In this document: in pieces, positions 35,439-42,988 of the stretch | How the letters are laid out: every line of letters starts with the position of its first letter | How positions within the stretch are numbered: position 1 is the stretch's first letter | Assembly (NCBI GenBank): GCA_044347755.1 | Contig: JBIKUE010000003.1 | Span: 55,059 to 119,058, forward strand | Length of the DNA stretch: 64,000 bases | Source of the DNA: M3007 sp044347755 | Lineage (GTDB): Bacteria > Bacteroidota > Bacteroidia > Chitinophagales > Saprospiraceae | Reading direction: 5' to 3' | The notes under the pieces: generated by a model | Databases searched by the model: none | Told to the model about the DNA's origin: nothing | Seen by the model: only the letters and a program-made list of their open reading frames with translations | Position numbers and translations under genes: made by a program

Positions 35439-35454
35439 GTCGACACAGTTTGTG

Positions 35455-35462
35455 CAAATGTA
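35455..35462 (-). promoter_or_regulatory. -7 box (TACATTTG) for the TonB-dependent receptor
   Basis: On the minus strand TACATTTG followed by CAC matches TAnnTTTG and lies 16 nt before the ATG at 35438, so the leader would be very short. Confidence 0.5.
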
Positions 35463-35603
35463 CCTATGCACTGTTAAGTTAAAATGAATTCCGTCAAGGG
35501 TAAGAAACGGTACGTTTAAGCACCAAATAAATTCATGATCTCTTCATGTACAGTTTTGATGAGTTTGAGCAAGCTTGACAGATATTCACCTCAAATTCAT
35601 CTT

Positions 35604-38375
35604 ATGAAAAACACCTTATTTTTTTTAGCTATCGCGTTTCTGTTAATTTATGGTTGTAAGACGAGCCAGCACCAAATTAACAGTATGGTGAGTGCACCAT
35701 CAGGCGACCAGTACTGTTCGATTTCGACCGATGGAATTACCGTTATTCCCAATGGGCGTTTGTTGGAACCAATGGGCAAAACCGTAAGGATTGCGCCGCA
35801 CCCCTATGGACTTGCGTTATCCAAAGATGGCAAAATGGCTGTCACGGCCAATTCCGGGAATCGCCCGTTTTCCATCACAATTGTGGAGAATCCACTTTCC
35901 GGCTCACCTAAGACCAGGCAAGTGCCAGAAGGCGCTCAAAACGACCCCAATTTGCTTGAGGATGTTTTTATGGGTCTTGTTATTACCTCAGACAATCAAT
36001 CCGTTTGGGTAGCCGGAGGAAAATCCAACAAGCTATTTCAATATCAATTAGCGTCTGGGGCCAAAATGGATTCCATTTTTTGCGGCACATCTGATCATCC
36101 TGATGGCTATTTGGGTGATTTGGTTTTGAATCAGAAAGGAGATATGCTTTATGTCTGTGATCAAAGTAATTTCCAGTTGTTGATCGTTGATATAACCAGG
36201 CATAAGGTGGTACACCGTGTTCCGGTTGGACGTTATCCTTTTGGAATAACCCTGTCACCGGATGAAAAGATGGTTTATATAGCTAATGTTGGTATGTTTG
36301 AATACAAGCCTTTGGAGCCTAAAAATGGCGTCAGGGATTTATCGCAAGCTCCCGGATTTCCTGTAACAGCTTTTAACTCAAAAGAGATGAAGGACGGAAC
36401 GCAAACAGACATTGTTCAGGTTCCGGGGTTAGGTGATCCCAATGTGCCGGAATCGTTTTCTGTTTGGTCAATTGATCTTTCCGGAGCTACCCCGTATGTG
36501 AAACACAAGGTTAAAACAGGCTTTTTAATCGGCGAAAAAATCGAGGGCATTCCGGCTGTTGGAGGCTCAAGCCCAAATTCATTGGTTGCTTCCTCCAGGT
36601 TCGTTTTTGTCAGTAATGGAAACAATGACTGCATCTCTATCATTGATCCCCAAAAAGGCAGGGTCCTTCAAAATATTTTCCTCAAGCCATTGCCTCAGTT
36701 GAGCAGGTATCGTGGTGTCATTCCATTTGGGCTGGCCATTTCTCCCGACCAAAGCCGCCTTTATGTAGCCGAATCCGGCCTGAATGCTGTTGCTGTTATT
36801 GATCTGAAGCCTCTTGGCAATAATAAACCGGCTAAGGTACTAGGGCATTTACCCGTTGGCTGGTTTCCTTCCAAACTTGCCGTTTCTCATGATGGGAAAA
36901 AGCTGTTGGTTGCTAATGCCAAAGGTTATGGCAGCGGCCCTAATGGAGGCTATACTTTTAAAGAAGGCGCGGAAGGCTCATATATTGGGCATCTGATGCA
37001 CGGTTCGGTTACGGCACTGGAATTACCTGCAGATGATAAATTGCCCTACTGGACCCAAAAAGTACTAAACAATAATTTCAAGGTAACCCCTACCCCAGCC
37101 TTTGCCCAAAAAAGAGAAGAGAAGCACCCAATTCCCTTATATCCCGGAGAGCGAAAAACACCGATCAAATACATCGTTTTTATTTCAAAGGAGAATCGAA
37201 CCTATGACGAAGTATTTGGACAGGTAAAAAAGGGGAAAGGAGATCCGGAAATCGCCCGGTATGGTTATGAAAGGTCCTTTTCAAATAAGGCCAAAACTCA
37301 ATTTGTTGAAAAGGCTACCATCATGCCTAACCATCTTTCGCTGGCTAAACGATTTGGCATTTCAGACAATTTTTATGTGGACAGCGACCATTCAGCAGAT
37401 GGGCATCGTTGGCTGGTGAACACCTATCCAAATGAATGGGTGGAAACGAATGTGGCTGCCGGTTATGGGGGGCATCGAAATGTAAAAGAGAAAAGCAAGG
37501 AAAAGGGGAAATATGGTTGGACCGGATCTGCAGGGGCTATTTTCCCGGAGGATTATAATGAGGCCGGCTCCATGTGGGAACACCTGGAACGAAATCGCAT
37601 CAGCTTTTTCAACTGGGGATTTGGAACAGAAATGGCTTCTAATTTGTCGGACAGCACGATGAGGTATTATGGACAAAAAGTACTCATTAATTATCCGATA
37701 CCAGCACCTCTATTTGTGCATACTTCAACCCGTTATCCAACCTACAACATGGCTATACCGGATCAGTTCCGTGCAGATATGTTTATCGAAGATTTCAAAT
37801 CAAACTGGCTTAACAAGGGGATTACGCCACCTCAAATGCTCACCATTTTGCTTCCAAATGATCATGGCGCAGGTGAAAGGCCACAGGCTGGTTATCCGTT
37901 CCGGGAAAGCTATATGGCTGACAACGATTTGGCACTTGGCCGAATCATAGAGTTCTTAAGCCATACGCCTTATTGGAAAGAAATGGCCGTATTTGTTACA
38001 GAGGACGATGCCCAGGATGGCAGAGACCATGTGGATGCACATAGAAGTTTACTCATGGTTTATTCACCCTACGCAAAAAGAAACCATGTGAGCCATGTTC
38101 ACAACAGTTTTGGTAGTATATTCAAAACCTTTTGGAACCTCCTGGGCATCCCTTATTTGAATCAATATGATGCAGGAGCCACTGATTTAAGTGATTTTTT
38201 CACGCATGAGCCTGACTTTTCACCTTACAAGGCTTTGCCTGTTGACCCCAGGGTATTGGATCCTCAGCAATTACTTACCCCATTTGATGCCAAATTTGAC
38301 TGGAAATCGATGCTGGAATCGCCTAAACTAGATGATGTACAAGATTTTTTAAAGGAAAAATCCGGCAAACAGTGA
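35604..38375 (+). CDS. exported YncE-type beta-propeller fused to phosphoesterase (lipoprotein)
   Basis: 923 residues from ATG 35604, where a lipoprotein signal begins (MKNTLFFLAIAFLLIYGC, Cys18); the longer open frame has no signal. Residues about 50-450 hold YVTN/YncE-like propeller blades (SKDGKMAVTANSGNRPFSIT; GDLVLNQKGDMLYVCDQSN; GLAISPDQSRLYVAESG). About 515-870 is a phosphoesterase of the alkaline-phosphatase superfamily (PF04185-like), with SKENRTYDEVFG, DSDHSADGHRW, LPNDHGAG and EDDAQDGRDHVDAHRS supplying probable nucleophile and metal ligands. It likely releases phosphate from organic esters at the cell envelope. A paralogue lies at 42989. It is divergent from the receptor gene. Confidence 0.85.
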   Translation: MKNTLFFLAIAFLLIYGCKTSQHQINSMVSAPSGDQYCSISTDGITVIPNGRLLEPMGKTVRIAPHPYGLALSKDGKMAVTANSGNRPFSITIVENPLSGSPKTRQVPEGAQNDPNLLEDVFMGLVITSDNQSVWVAGGKSNKLFQYQLASGAKMDSIFCGTSDHPDGYLGDLVLNQKGDMLYVCDQSNFQLLIVDITRHKVVHRVPVGRYPFGITLSPDEKMVYIANVGMFEYKPLEPKNGVRDLSQAPGFPVTAFNSKEMKDGTQTDIVQVPGLGDPNVPESFSVWSIDLSGATPYVKHKVKTGFLIGEKIEGIPAVGGSSPNSLVASSRFVFVSNGNNDCISIIDPQKGRVLQNIFLKPLPQLSRYRGVIPFGLAISPDQSRLYVAESGLNAVAVIDLKPLGNNKPAKVLGHLPVGWFPSKLAVSHDGKKLLVANAKGYGSGPNGGYTFKEGAEGSYIGHLMHGSVTALELPADDKLPYWTQKVLNNNFKVTPTPAFAQKREEKHPIPLYPGERKTPIKYIVFISKENRTYDEVFGQVKKGKGDPEIARYGYERSFSNKAKTQFVEKATIMPNHLSLAKRFGISDNFYVDSDHSADGHRWLVNTYPNEWVETNVAAGYGGHRNVKEKSKEKGKYGWTGSAGAIFPEDYNEAGSMWEHLERNRISFFNWGFGTEMASNLSDSTMRYYGQKVLINYPIPAPLFVHTSTRYPTYNMAIPDQFRADMFIEDFKSNWLNKGITPPQMLTILLPNDHGAGERPQAGYPFRESYMADNDLALGRIIEFLSHTPYWKEMAVFVTEDDAQDGRDHVDAHRSLLMVYSPYAKRNHVSHVHNSFGSIFKTFWNLLGIPYLNQYDAGATDLSDFFTHEPDFSPYKALPVDPRVLDPQQLLTPFDAKFDWKSMLESPKLDDVQDFLKEKSGKQ

Positions 38376-38388
38376 ATTGGGTTCGGAA

Positions 38389-38458
38389 GTCATTTGAGTC
38401 ATTTAGTGGTCAATTGAGTCAAATGACCACTAAATGACCACTAAATGACTCAAATGAC
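38389..38458. repeat. perfect 24-bp inverted repeat with tandem TGACCACTAAA units
   Basis: The 24-nt sequence at 38389-38412 is the exact reverse complement of 38435-38458. The right side contains two adjacent copies of an 11-mer, TGACCACTAAA. It lies between convergent genes (phosphoesterase and glutathione peroxidase) and resembles the asnB-pgi array in design but not in sequence. Confidence 0.8.
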
Positions 38459-38466
38459 CTACTCAT

Positions 38467-39063
38467 CTATTTCCCAAATGCTTCCATGAATTCCTGACTC
38501 TGTGGCGTCACTTTAGAAGCAAAAAATTGAGTAAGCTCCCCCTTTTCGTTAATAAGATACTTGCAAAAATTCCAGCTAGGTTCCTGATTATTCCAACCAT
38601 TTAGGGTTGGATCAGTCAGCCATTTATACACCGGAGAAATGTCACTTCCTTTTACATCTACCTTTTCGAACATTGGGAAGGATACCCCGTAGTTTTTCTG
38701 ACAAAACGCGGCAATTTCTTCAGCTGAGCCGGGCTCTTGTCCCATGAAATTATTGGAAGGAAAGCCCAAGACCACCGCATTGTCTTTGTTTTCCTGATAA
38801 AAGCGCTCCCAATCGGCATACTGGGGCGTGTATCCACATCTGGATGCTACATTCAGGATAACAATTTTTTTGCCCTTGAATTGTTCAAGAGATACCGGTT
38901 TTCCATCCAGACTGTTAGCCTGGAGCTGAAAAAAAGATTTATGCACCATTCTAGCATTTGAAATGCTCTCCTGAGGTCTTGAACTTACTTGATTGGCATC
39001 AAAGCAAGAAGAAGCAGAAATCAGGAGAACCAGTGATAATGAGTGTAGTGTTTTGCTGTACAT
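38467..39063 (-). CDS. glutathione peroxidase family protein, probable lipoprotein
   Basis: 198 residues. The N-terminus MYSKTLHSLSLVLLISASSC looks like a lipoprotein signal with Cys20, so it would act in the periplasm. The thioredoxin-like Gpx fold has peroxidatic Cys in ILNVASRCGYTPQY, GFPSNNFMGQEPG with the conserved Gln, a likely resolving Cys in AAFCQKNYG, and WNFCKYLINEKG with the catalytic Trp-Asn. Like other bacterial Cys-Gpx enzymes it probably uses thioredoxin-type reductants to remove hydroperoxides. It sits inside the phosphonate block on the opposite strand to the phosphoesterase. A link to H2O2 from the neighbouring flavin oxidase is possible but inferred. Confidence 0.92.
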   Translation of the reverse strand: MYSKTLHSLSLVLLISASSCFDANQVSSRPQESISNARMVHKSFFQLQANSLDGKPVSLEQFKGKKIVILNVASRCGYTPQYADWERFYQENKDNAVVLGFPSNNFMGQEPGSAEEIAAFCQKNYGVSFPMFEKVDVKGSDISPVYKWLTDPTLNGWNNQEPSWNFCKYLINEKGELTQFFASKVTPQSQEFMEAFGK

Positions 39064-39128
39064 ATCATTAAAGATTGTGCGCCTAAGAACACAACTTTAC
39101 ATGTATAGTTTCAACAAGATCCGGTATT

Positions 39129-40250
39129 CTATAAAAACAACTCTTGTGTTAATCCAAAGCTCATGGTCATACCTGCCCCGCTCAACCCGTTTACGATCCA
39201 AACATTTGGCTCAATTTCCGTAACTAATTCCGTTTTGCCCGGCAATTTTGGGTATACGCCATGCCATGTTTCAGCGATATGCATATCTGGAAATGCGGCA
39301 AAACCATCAAGATAGTTCAAAATCAAGCGGTTAATGGCATCACTATCAAATGGTGAAACATCCCACCCATATTCATGGCTATCACCTAAAATAATTTCAC
39401 CCTTATGATTTTGCGATACCAGGACATGAATGCCAAAGCGGGCGAAGTCCGGATTTTCTGCCTCATATCGCTCTTTTACGGCCCTCAATCCGTCCAGATG
39501 TGCAAATGACTGGTAATGCAACAGGGTGAGACCTGCACAAAGAGAAGGCCCTAATTGCCAATCATTTGGTTGCGATGCAGTTCGCAACATCTGAAGCTTA
39601 CACTTGGTTATGCCACTTTCCCTAAAAACCTTGGGATAAAGGGTTTCAAATTCGGAGCCGGAACAAATGAATATACGCTCAGCATGCCAGGTATCATAAA
39701 AATCCGAAAGGAGACCGGTATCTACGTGAGTAACGGCTGATCCAAAGTGGAACTCCACACCATAAACTAATTCCAGAAACTGCGCTAACTGAGGAATAGC
39801 TTCCCTGGAAGAAACCGTACATTCTGTGTTACTGTACATAGCGCCTTTTAGACCTTCCGCTTTAACCGCATGGCTTTTTTGAAGGGTAGCTTCCGGACTA
39901 AGCAGTTCGAGTTCATACCCTGCGCCTTTGGTCGATTCCATAAAAGCATGCAGAACATCCATTTCGTCAGAATGGTAAGCCAATTGCAAGGATCCGTTTT
40001 GTCGAATTTTCAATCCACTATCACCCGCTACTTTTATCCAGGTTTCACGGCTACGCATAGCTCTGTCCAGAAGTTCACCAGGAGGTTGCCCGATTGGCCA
40101 AACCAATCCGAAATTACGTACCGAAGCGCCAATAGCACGCGGGTTTCTTTCAAACACTATGGTTTTGAGTCCCTTACTTGCTGCCGCATAGGCAGTTGCC
40201 AGGCCAACAATACCTGCACCAACGATTGCTACATCGTATTTTTGTTGCAT
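39129..40250 (-). CDS. TIGR03364-type FAD-dependent oxidoreductase (PbfC-like)
   Basis: 373 residues from ATG 40250, immediately before the FAD-binding motif VAIVGAGIVGLATAYAAASK (GxGxxG at 11-16); the longer upstream frame overlaps the transporter gene and is rejected. Other features are RNPRAIGASVRNFGLVWPIG, the family-typical SVRNFG...GQP stretch, and C-terminal HGVYPKLPGKTELV, then NGLSGAGMTMSFGL. The fold is that of glycine/sarcosine-oxidase-like (DAO) enzymes. TIGR03364 members are associated with phosphonate clusters, and the PbfC type oxidises aminoethylphosphonate or its N-methyl form to phosphonoacetaldehyde. The gene starts 5 nt after the DUF5690 transporter stop, so they form an operon. 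Substrate is inferred from family and context. Confidence 0.8.
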   Translation of the reverse strand: MQQKYDVAIVGAGIVGLATAYAAASKGLKTIVFERNPRAIGASVRNFGLVWPIGQPPGELLDRAMRSRETWIKVAGDSGLKIRQNGSLQLAYHSDEMDVLHAFMESTKGAGYELELLSPEATLQKSHAVKAEGLKGAMYSNTECTVSSREAIPQLAQFLELVYGVEFHFGSAVTHVDTGLLSDFYDTWHAERIFICSGSEFETLYPKVFRESGITKCKLQMLRTASQPNDWQLGPSLCAGLTLLHYQSFAHLDGLRAVKERYEAENPDFARFGIHVLVSQNHKGEIILGDSHEYGWDVSPFDSDAINRLILNYLDGFAAFPDMHIAETWHGVYPKLPGKTELVTEIEPNVWIVNGLSGAGMTMSFGLTQELFL

Positions 40251-40255
40251 AAAAT

Positions 40256-41569
40256 TCAAATATTTGAAGCCTGTCCATTTGTAAGAACAAGCGTAGTTTG
40301 TTGTGATTTGCGTAAAAAATACCAGTAAGACAGCCCCATCAACAGGAGGATCAAAAAGCCTCCACCATAACAAAGGGTGCTGTAAAAAGATAGCCAGCTA
40401 AAGGATCCTGCTGAAAAATTCCGCCAAAGCATGACAATGACACTACCCAGATAACCTACGGAATCGGCCACATACATCAGGAAACCCACATTTCCTTTTT
40501 CCTGATATGCGGCCATAAAACGATCAAAAAACACTCCATTGAACAAAATGTAAGGTAAAAACAAACCAAGTCCTGAACTCACCATCCACATGATCGGTGA
40601 CATAAGCTTTTGTTCAAAAAGCAAAGTGCTTCCAATGAGTAAAAATGCACCACAAATGGTGAACATATGATTTAGCCAAAAGGCTTGAAAGTTGCGTTTA
40701 ACCAGGATCATTGCCCCAACTAATGCCAAACACAGGATCGCTACGGGTAATTCTGCAGTGGTAAATATTCCAGCCTGACCACCATATCCTAGCTCCGCCC
40801 ATATCTCCAAAGCAAAATTGTCGCGGAAATCCCGTACAATGGTAAGGATCAGGTAAGTAAAGACCAGTAAACAAAGCCCGGGCGCATATTTCCGAAATAA
40901 TTGCTTGCGGTCAGTTCCAGACATGCTTTGACGCGCTGTACGTTCCATACGATCTGCTTCGCTGGGAGGGGGTAAATGTTCCAACAGCCAGATACATAAC
41001 AGAAGCACCGGTACAAACATGATACCCGCAATAAAAGGCATCCAACTTTCGGATACGCCTTGTTTATCCAATAACCACTTCCCAGTTGTTTTTGCCACCC
41101 CGGAAGACATAATAAAATTGGTACATAGCGCTGCCGCGAGTATTTCTGTTACCTTTCTACCTTCCAGATAACTGAATATCAACCCCCATGCCATACCTAA
41201 GGGCAGTCCGTTCAGAAACATCCAAACAAGGTTATAGGGCGCAGGGGTAAGGGCAAATCCTAGTAAGGATAAACTGGCAATCGCAACGATCCATAACAAC
41301 AATACCGGACGATTTGAAACACCTAATGAAGCGATGACCCTAATTCCGACAAATTTGGAAAGGGCGTAACCAGCCACTTGCGACATAACCAGCGCAATTT
41401 TCATTTGCACGCCCCATACCATCTCGTTTGCGTAAAGGCCTGCTGTAAATGGCTTGCGAAAGGCATACACGCAAAAATAGGCAGCGAATGCCGTTAGCCC
41501 TGCCAACAATACATACGCATGTGGTGACGCCTGAGAAAGCCGACGTGCAAGGGAAGGTGAATACAGCAT
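40256..41569 (-). CDS. DUF5690 major-facilitator-type transporter
   Basis: 437 residues from ATG 41569 (MLYSPSLARRLSQASPH); the open frame extends upstream to 41767 without a plausible protein start. It has about 12 hydrophobic helices, with YVLLAGLTAFAAYFCVYAFRKPFTAGLY at the N-terminus reminiscent of organophosphate antiporters (GlpT/UhpT-like YxxRKxFxxA). Later come YNLVWMFLNGLPLGMAWGLI and SSGLGLFLPYILFNGVFFDR. DUF5690 proteins are inner-membrane and uncharacterised. Tight linkage to the TIGR03364 oxidase suggests import of an aminophosphonate. It could instead export a product. Confidence 0.8.
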   Translation of the reverse strand: MLYSPSLARRLSQASPHAYVLLAGLTAFAAYFCVYAFRKPFTAGLYANEMVWGVQMKIALVMSQVAGYALSKFVGIRVIASLGVSNRPVLLLWIVAIASLSLLGFALTPAPYNLVWMFLNGLPLGMAWGLIFSYLEGRKVTEILAAALCTNFIMSSGVAKTTGKWLLDKQGVSESWMPFIAGIMFVPVLLLCIWLLEHLPPPSEADRMERTARQSMSGTDRKQLFRKYAPGLCLLVFTYLILTIVRDFRDNFALEIWAELGYGGQAGIFTTAELPVAILCLALVGAMILVKRNFQAFWLNHMFTICGAFLLIGSTLLFEQKLMSPIMWMVSSGLGLFLPYILFNGVFFDRFMAAYQEKGNVGFLMYVADSVGYLGSVIVMLWRNFSAGSFSWLSFYSTLCYGGGFLILLLMGLSYWYFLRKSQQTTLVLTNGQASNI

Positions 41570-41705
41570 AAACTCGCAGATTTCCGCAATGATAGCAGCA
41601 GTATAAATGCCTCTTCTGGTGGTAGCAGAAACACAACCATTCCTTAACCCTCGTTTAACATGCACATTAGTTCCTTTGCGGTGAAGTAACCGCTTTGTTA
41701 AGCCT

Positions 41706-42182
41706 ATGTTTCTACGCCCGTACCGTCCAACAGACAAAAGAATGATCCAGCAATTATTCTTTGACACTGTGCATCAGATCAATGCTAAAGAGTATTCACA
41801 AGAACAAATTCAAGCTTGGGCTCCCGTGATCCCGGATCGTGAAACCTGGAGCAGGCTTGATCAGCAACATGTCTATGTAGTTGAATTTCAGCGACAAATA
41901 GTTGGGTTCGCCAGCCTTGACAATAAGGGATTGGTGGATTTTCTCTATATTCATAAAGATTTCCAAAACAGAGGAATAGCAACCAACTTGTTGAAGCAAC
42001 TTGAACGGGTTGCGCGCAAATTTCATCTCGAAAAAATGAGCGCGAAAACCTGTTTGAATGGTAAAGGTTTTTTTGAGAATAAGGGATTCCTGTTAGTAGA
42101 AGAATATGAAACGAAGTATAAAGACATTGTATTCAGGCAATTTTTATTAGAGAAGCCTTTGAATTATCCTGCTTTAAAATAA
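41706..42182 (+). CDS. GNAT-family N-acetyltransferase
   Basis: 158 residues with the N-acetyltransferase fold: FLRPYRPTDKRMIQQLFF at the N-terminus, VGFASLDNKGLVDFLYIHKD (beta4), then the acetyl-CoA loop QNRGIATNLLKQLE (QxxGIA). The C-terminal YKDIVFRQFLLEK resembles YafP-type acetyltransferases. It is divergent from the transporter gene and 61 nt upstream of the PhnX-like hydrolase on the same strand. An aminoalkylphosphonate acetyltransferase (PhnO-like) role is conceivable by context, but GNAT substrates cannot be read from sequence. Confidence 0.8.
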   Translation: MFLRPYRPTDKRMIQQLFFDTVHQINAKEYSQEQIQAWAPVIPDRETWSRLDQQHVYVVEFQRQIVGFASLDNKGLVDFLYIHKDFQNRGIATNLLKQLERVARKFHLEKMSAKTCLNGKGFFENKGFLLVEEYETKYKDIVFRQFLLEKPLNYPALK

Positions 42183-42243
42183 ATAATTACTTAATCCGCC
42201 CTTAACCTGTAAGCCCCGACATTTGCCTGAAAATCAAACAAAT

Positions 42244-42984
42244 ATGAATCAGATTCAACTTGTAGTATTTGACATGGCAGGTACAACTGTTCGGGATAAT
42301 GATGAAGTGCTAAAATGCTTTGCAGAGGCTTGCCAATCAGAAGGATTAACGGCTGACCATCAACGTCTTAACGCTTTAATGGGAGTATCTAAATTAGAGG
42401 TATTTAAAATCCTTTGGCGGGAACAACTGGGGGATCAAATTGATCAACAAGTTATATATGAAAAGGCCGAGCATAGTTTCCTGGCTTTTAAAGTGATTCT
42501 GGAAGACTATTACAAACAAGCTACTTTAGAGCCTACATTGGGAGCACTCGAAGTATTTGACTGGTTAAAAAGCCGCGGAATAAAAATTGCCCTGAATACC
42601 GGATTTTACCGTGCAGTTACGGATATCATCCTGAACAAACTAGGTTGGATGGCAGGATTGGATCAACAATATACAGGCGGAACCGGCACTATCATTGATT
42701 ATTCCATCTCAAGCGAAGATGTGCCCCTGGGGCGTCCGGAGCCATTTATGATCCAAAAAGCTATGTCGGTATTTGGCATCACAGATCCCAAATCAGTGGT
42801 AAAAATCGGGGATACACCCGTAGATCTTGCAGAAGGCAGAAATGCGGGATGTGCGGCTTCTCTGGCAGTAGTAAATGGCACACATTCCAGAGCTGAATTG
42901 GAGTTATTGGAAAACGATGGATTATTGCCTTCGTTAAGAGAACTACCGGAATGGTTGCTTTCAAATGGATTTGTAAAAGCCTGA
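42244..42984 (+). CDS. PhnX-like phosphonatase (HAD hydrolase, TIGR03351 type)
   Basis: 246 residues from ATG 42244; a TTG at 42223 is less likely. HAD core: VVFDMAGTTVRD with nucleophile Asp10 and Ala12 where most HAD enzymes have Asp, as in phosphonoacetaldehyde hydrolase. The cap contains MGVSKLEVFKIL with Lys50, which aligns with the Schiff-base Lys of PhnX (MGLLKxxHVR context, Lys53). Also seen are IALNTGFYRAVTD (motif 2), GRPEPFMIQKAM (motif 3 Lys region may differ) and VKIGDTPVDLAEGRNAGC. Predicted reaction: phosphonoacetaldehyde to acetaldehyde and phosphate. It is followed 4 nt later by a phosphoesterase gene. No PhnW transaminase is nearby. Confidence 0.85.
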   Translation: MNQIQLVVFDMAGTTVRDNDEVLKCFAEACQSEGLTADHQRLNALMGVSKLEVFKILWREQLGDQIDQQVIYEKAEHSFLAFKVILEDYYKQATLEPTLGALEVFDWLKSRGIKIALNTGFYRAVTDIILNKLGWMAGLDQQYTGGTGTIIDYSISSEDVPLGRPEPFMIQKAMSVFGITDPKSVVKIGDTPVDLAEGRNAGCAASLAVVNGTHSRAELELLENDGLLPSLRELPEWLLSNGFVKA

Positions 42985-42988
42985 TTTT

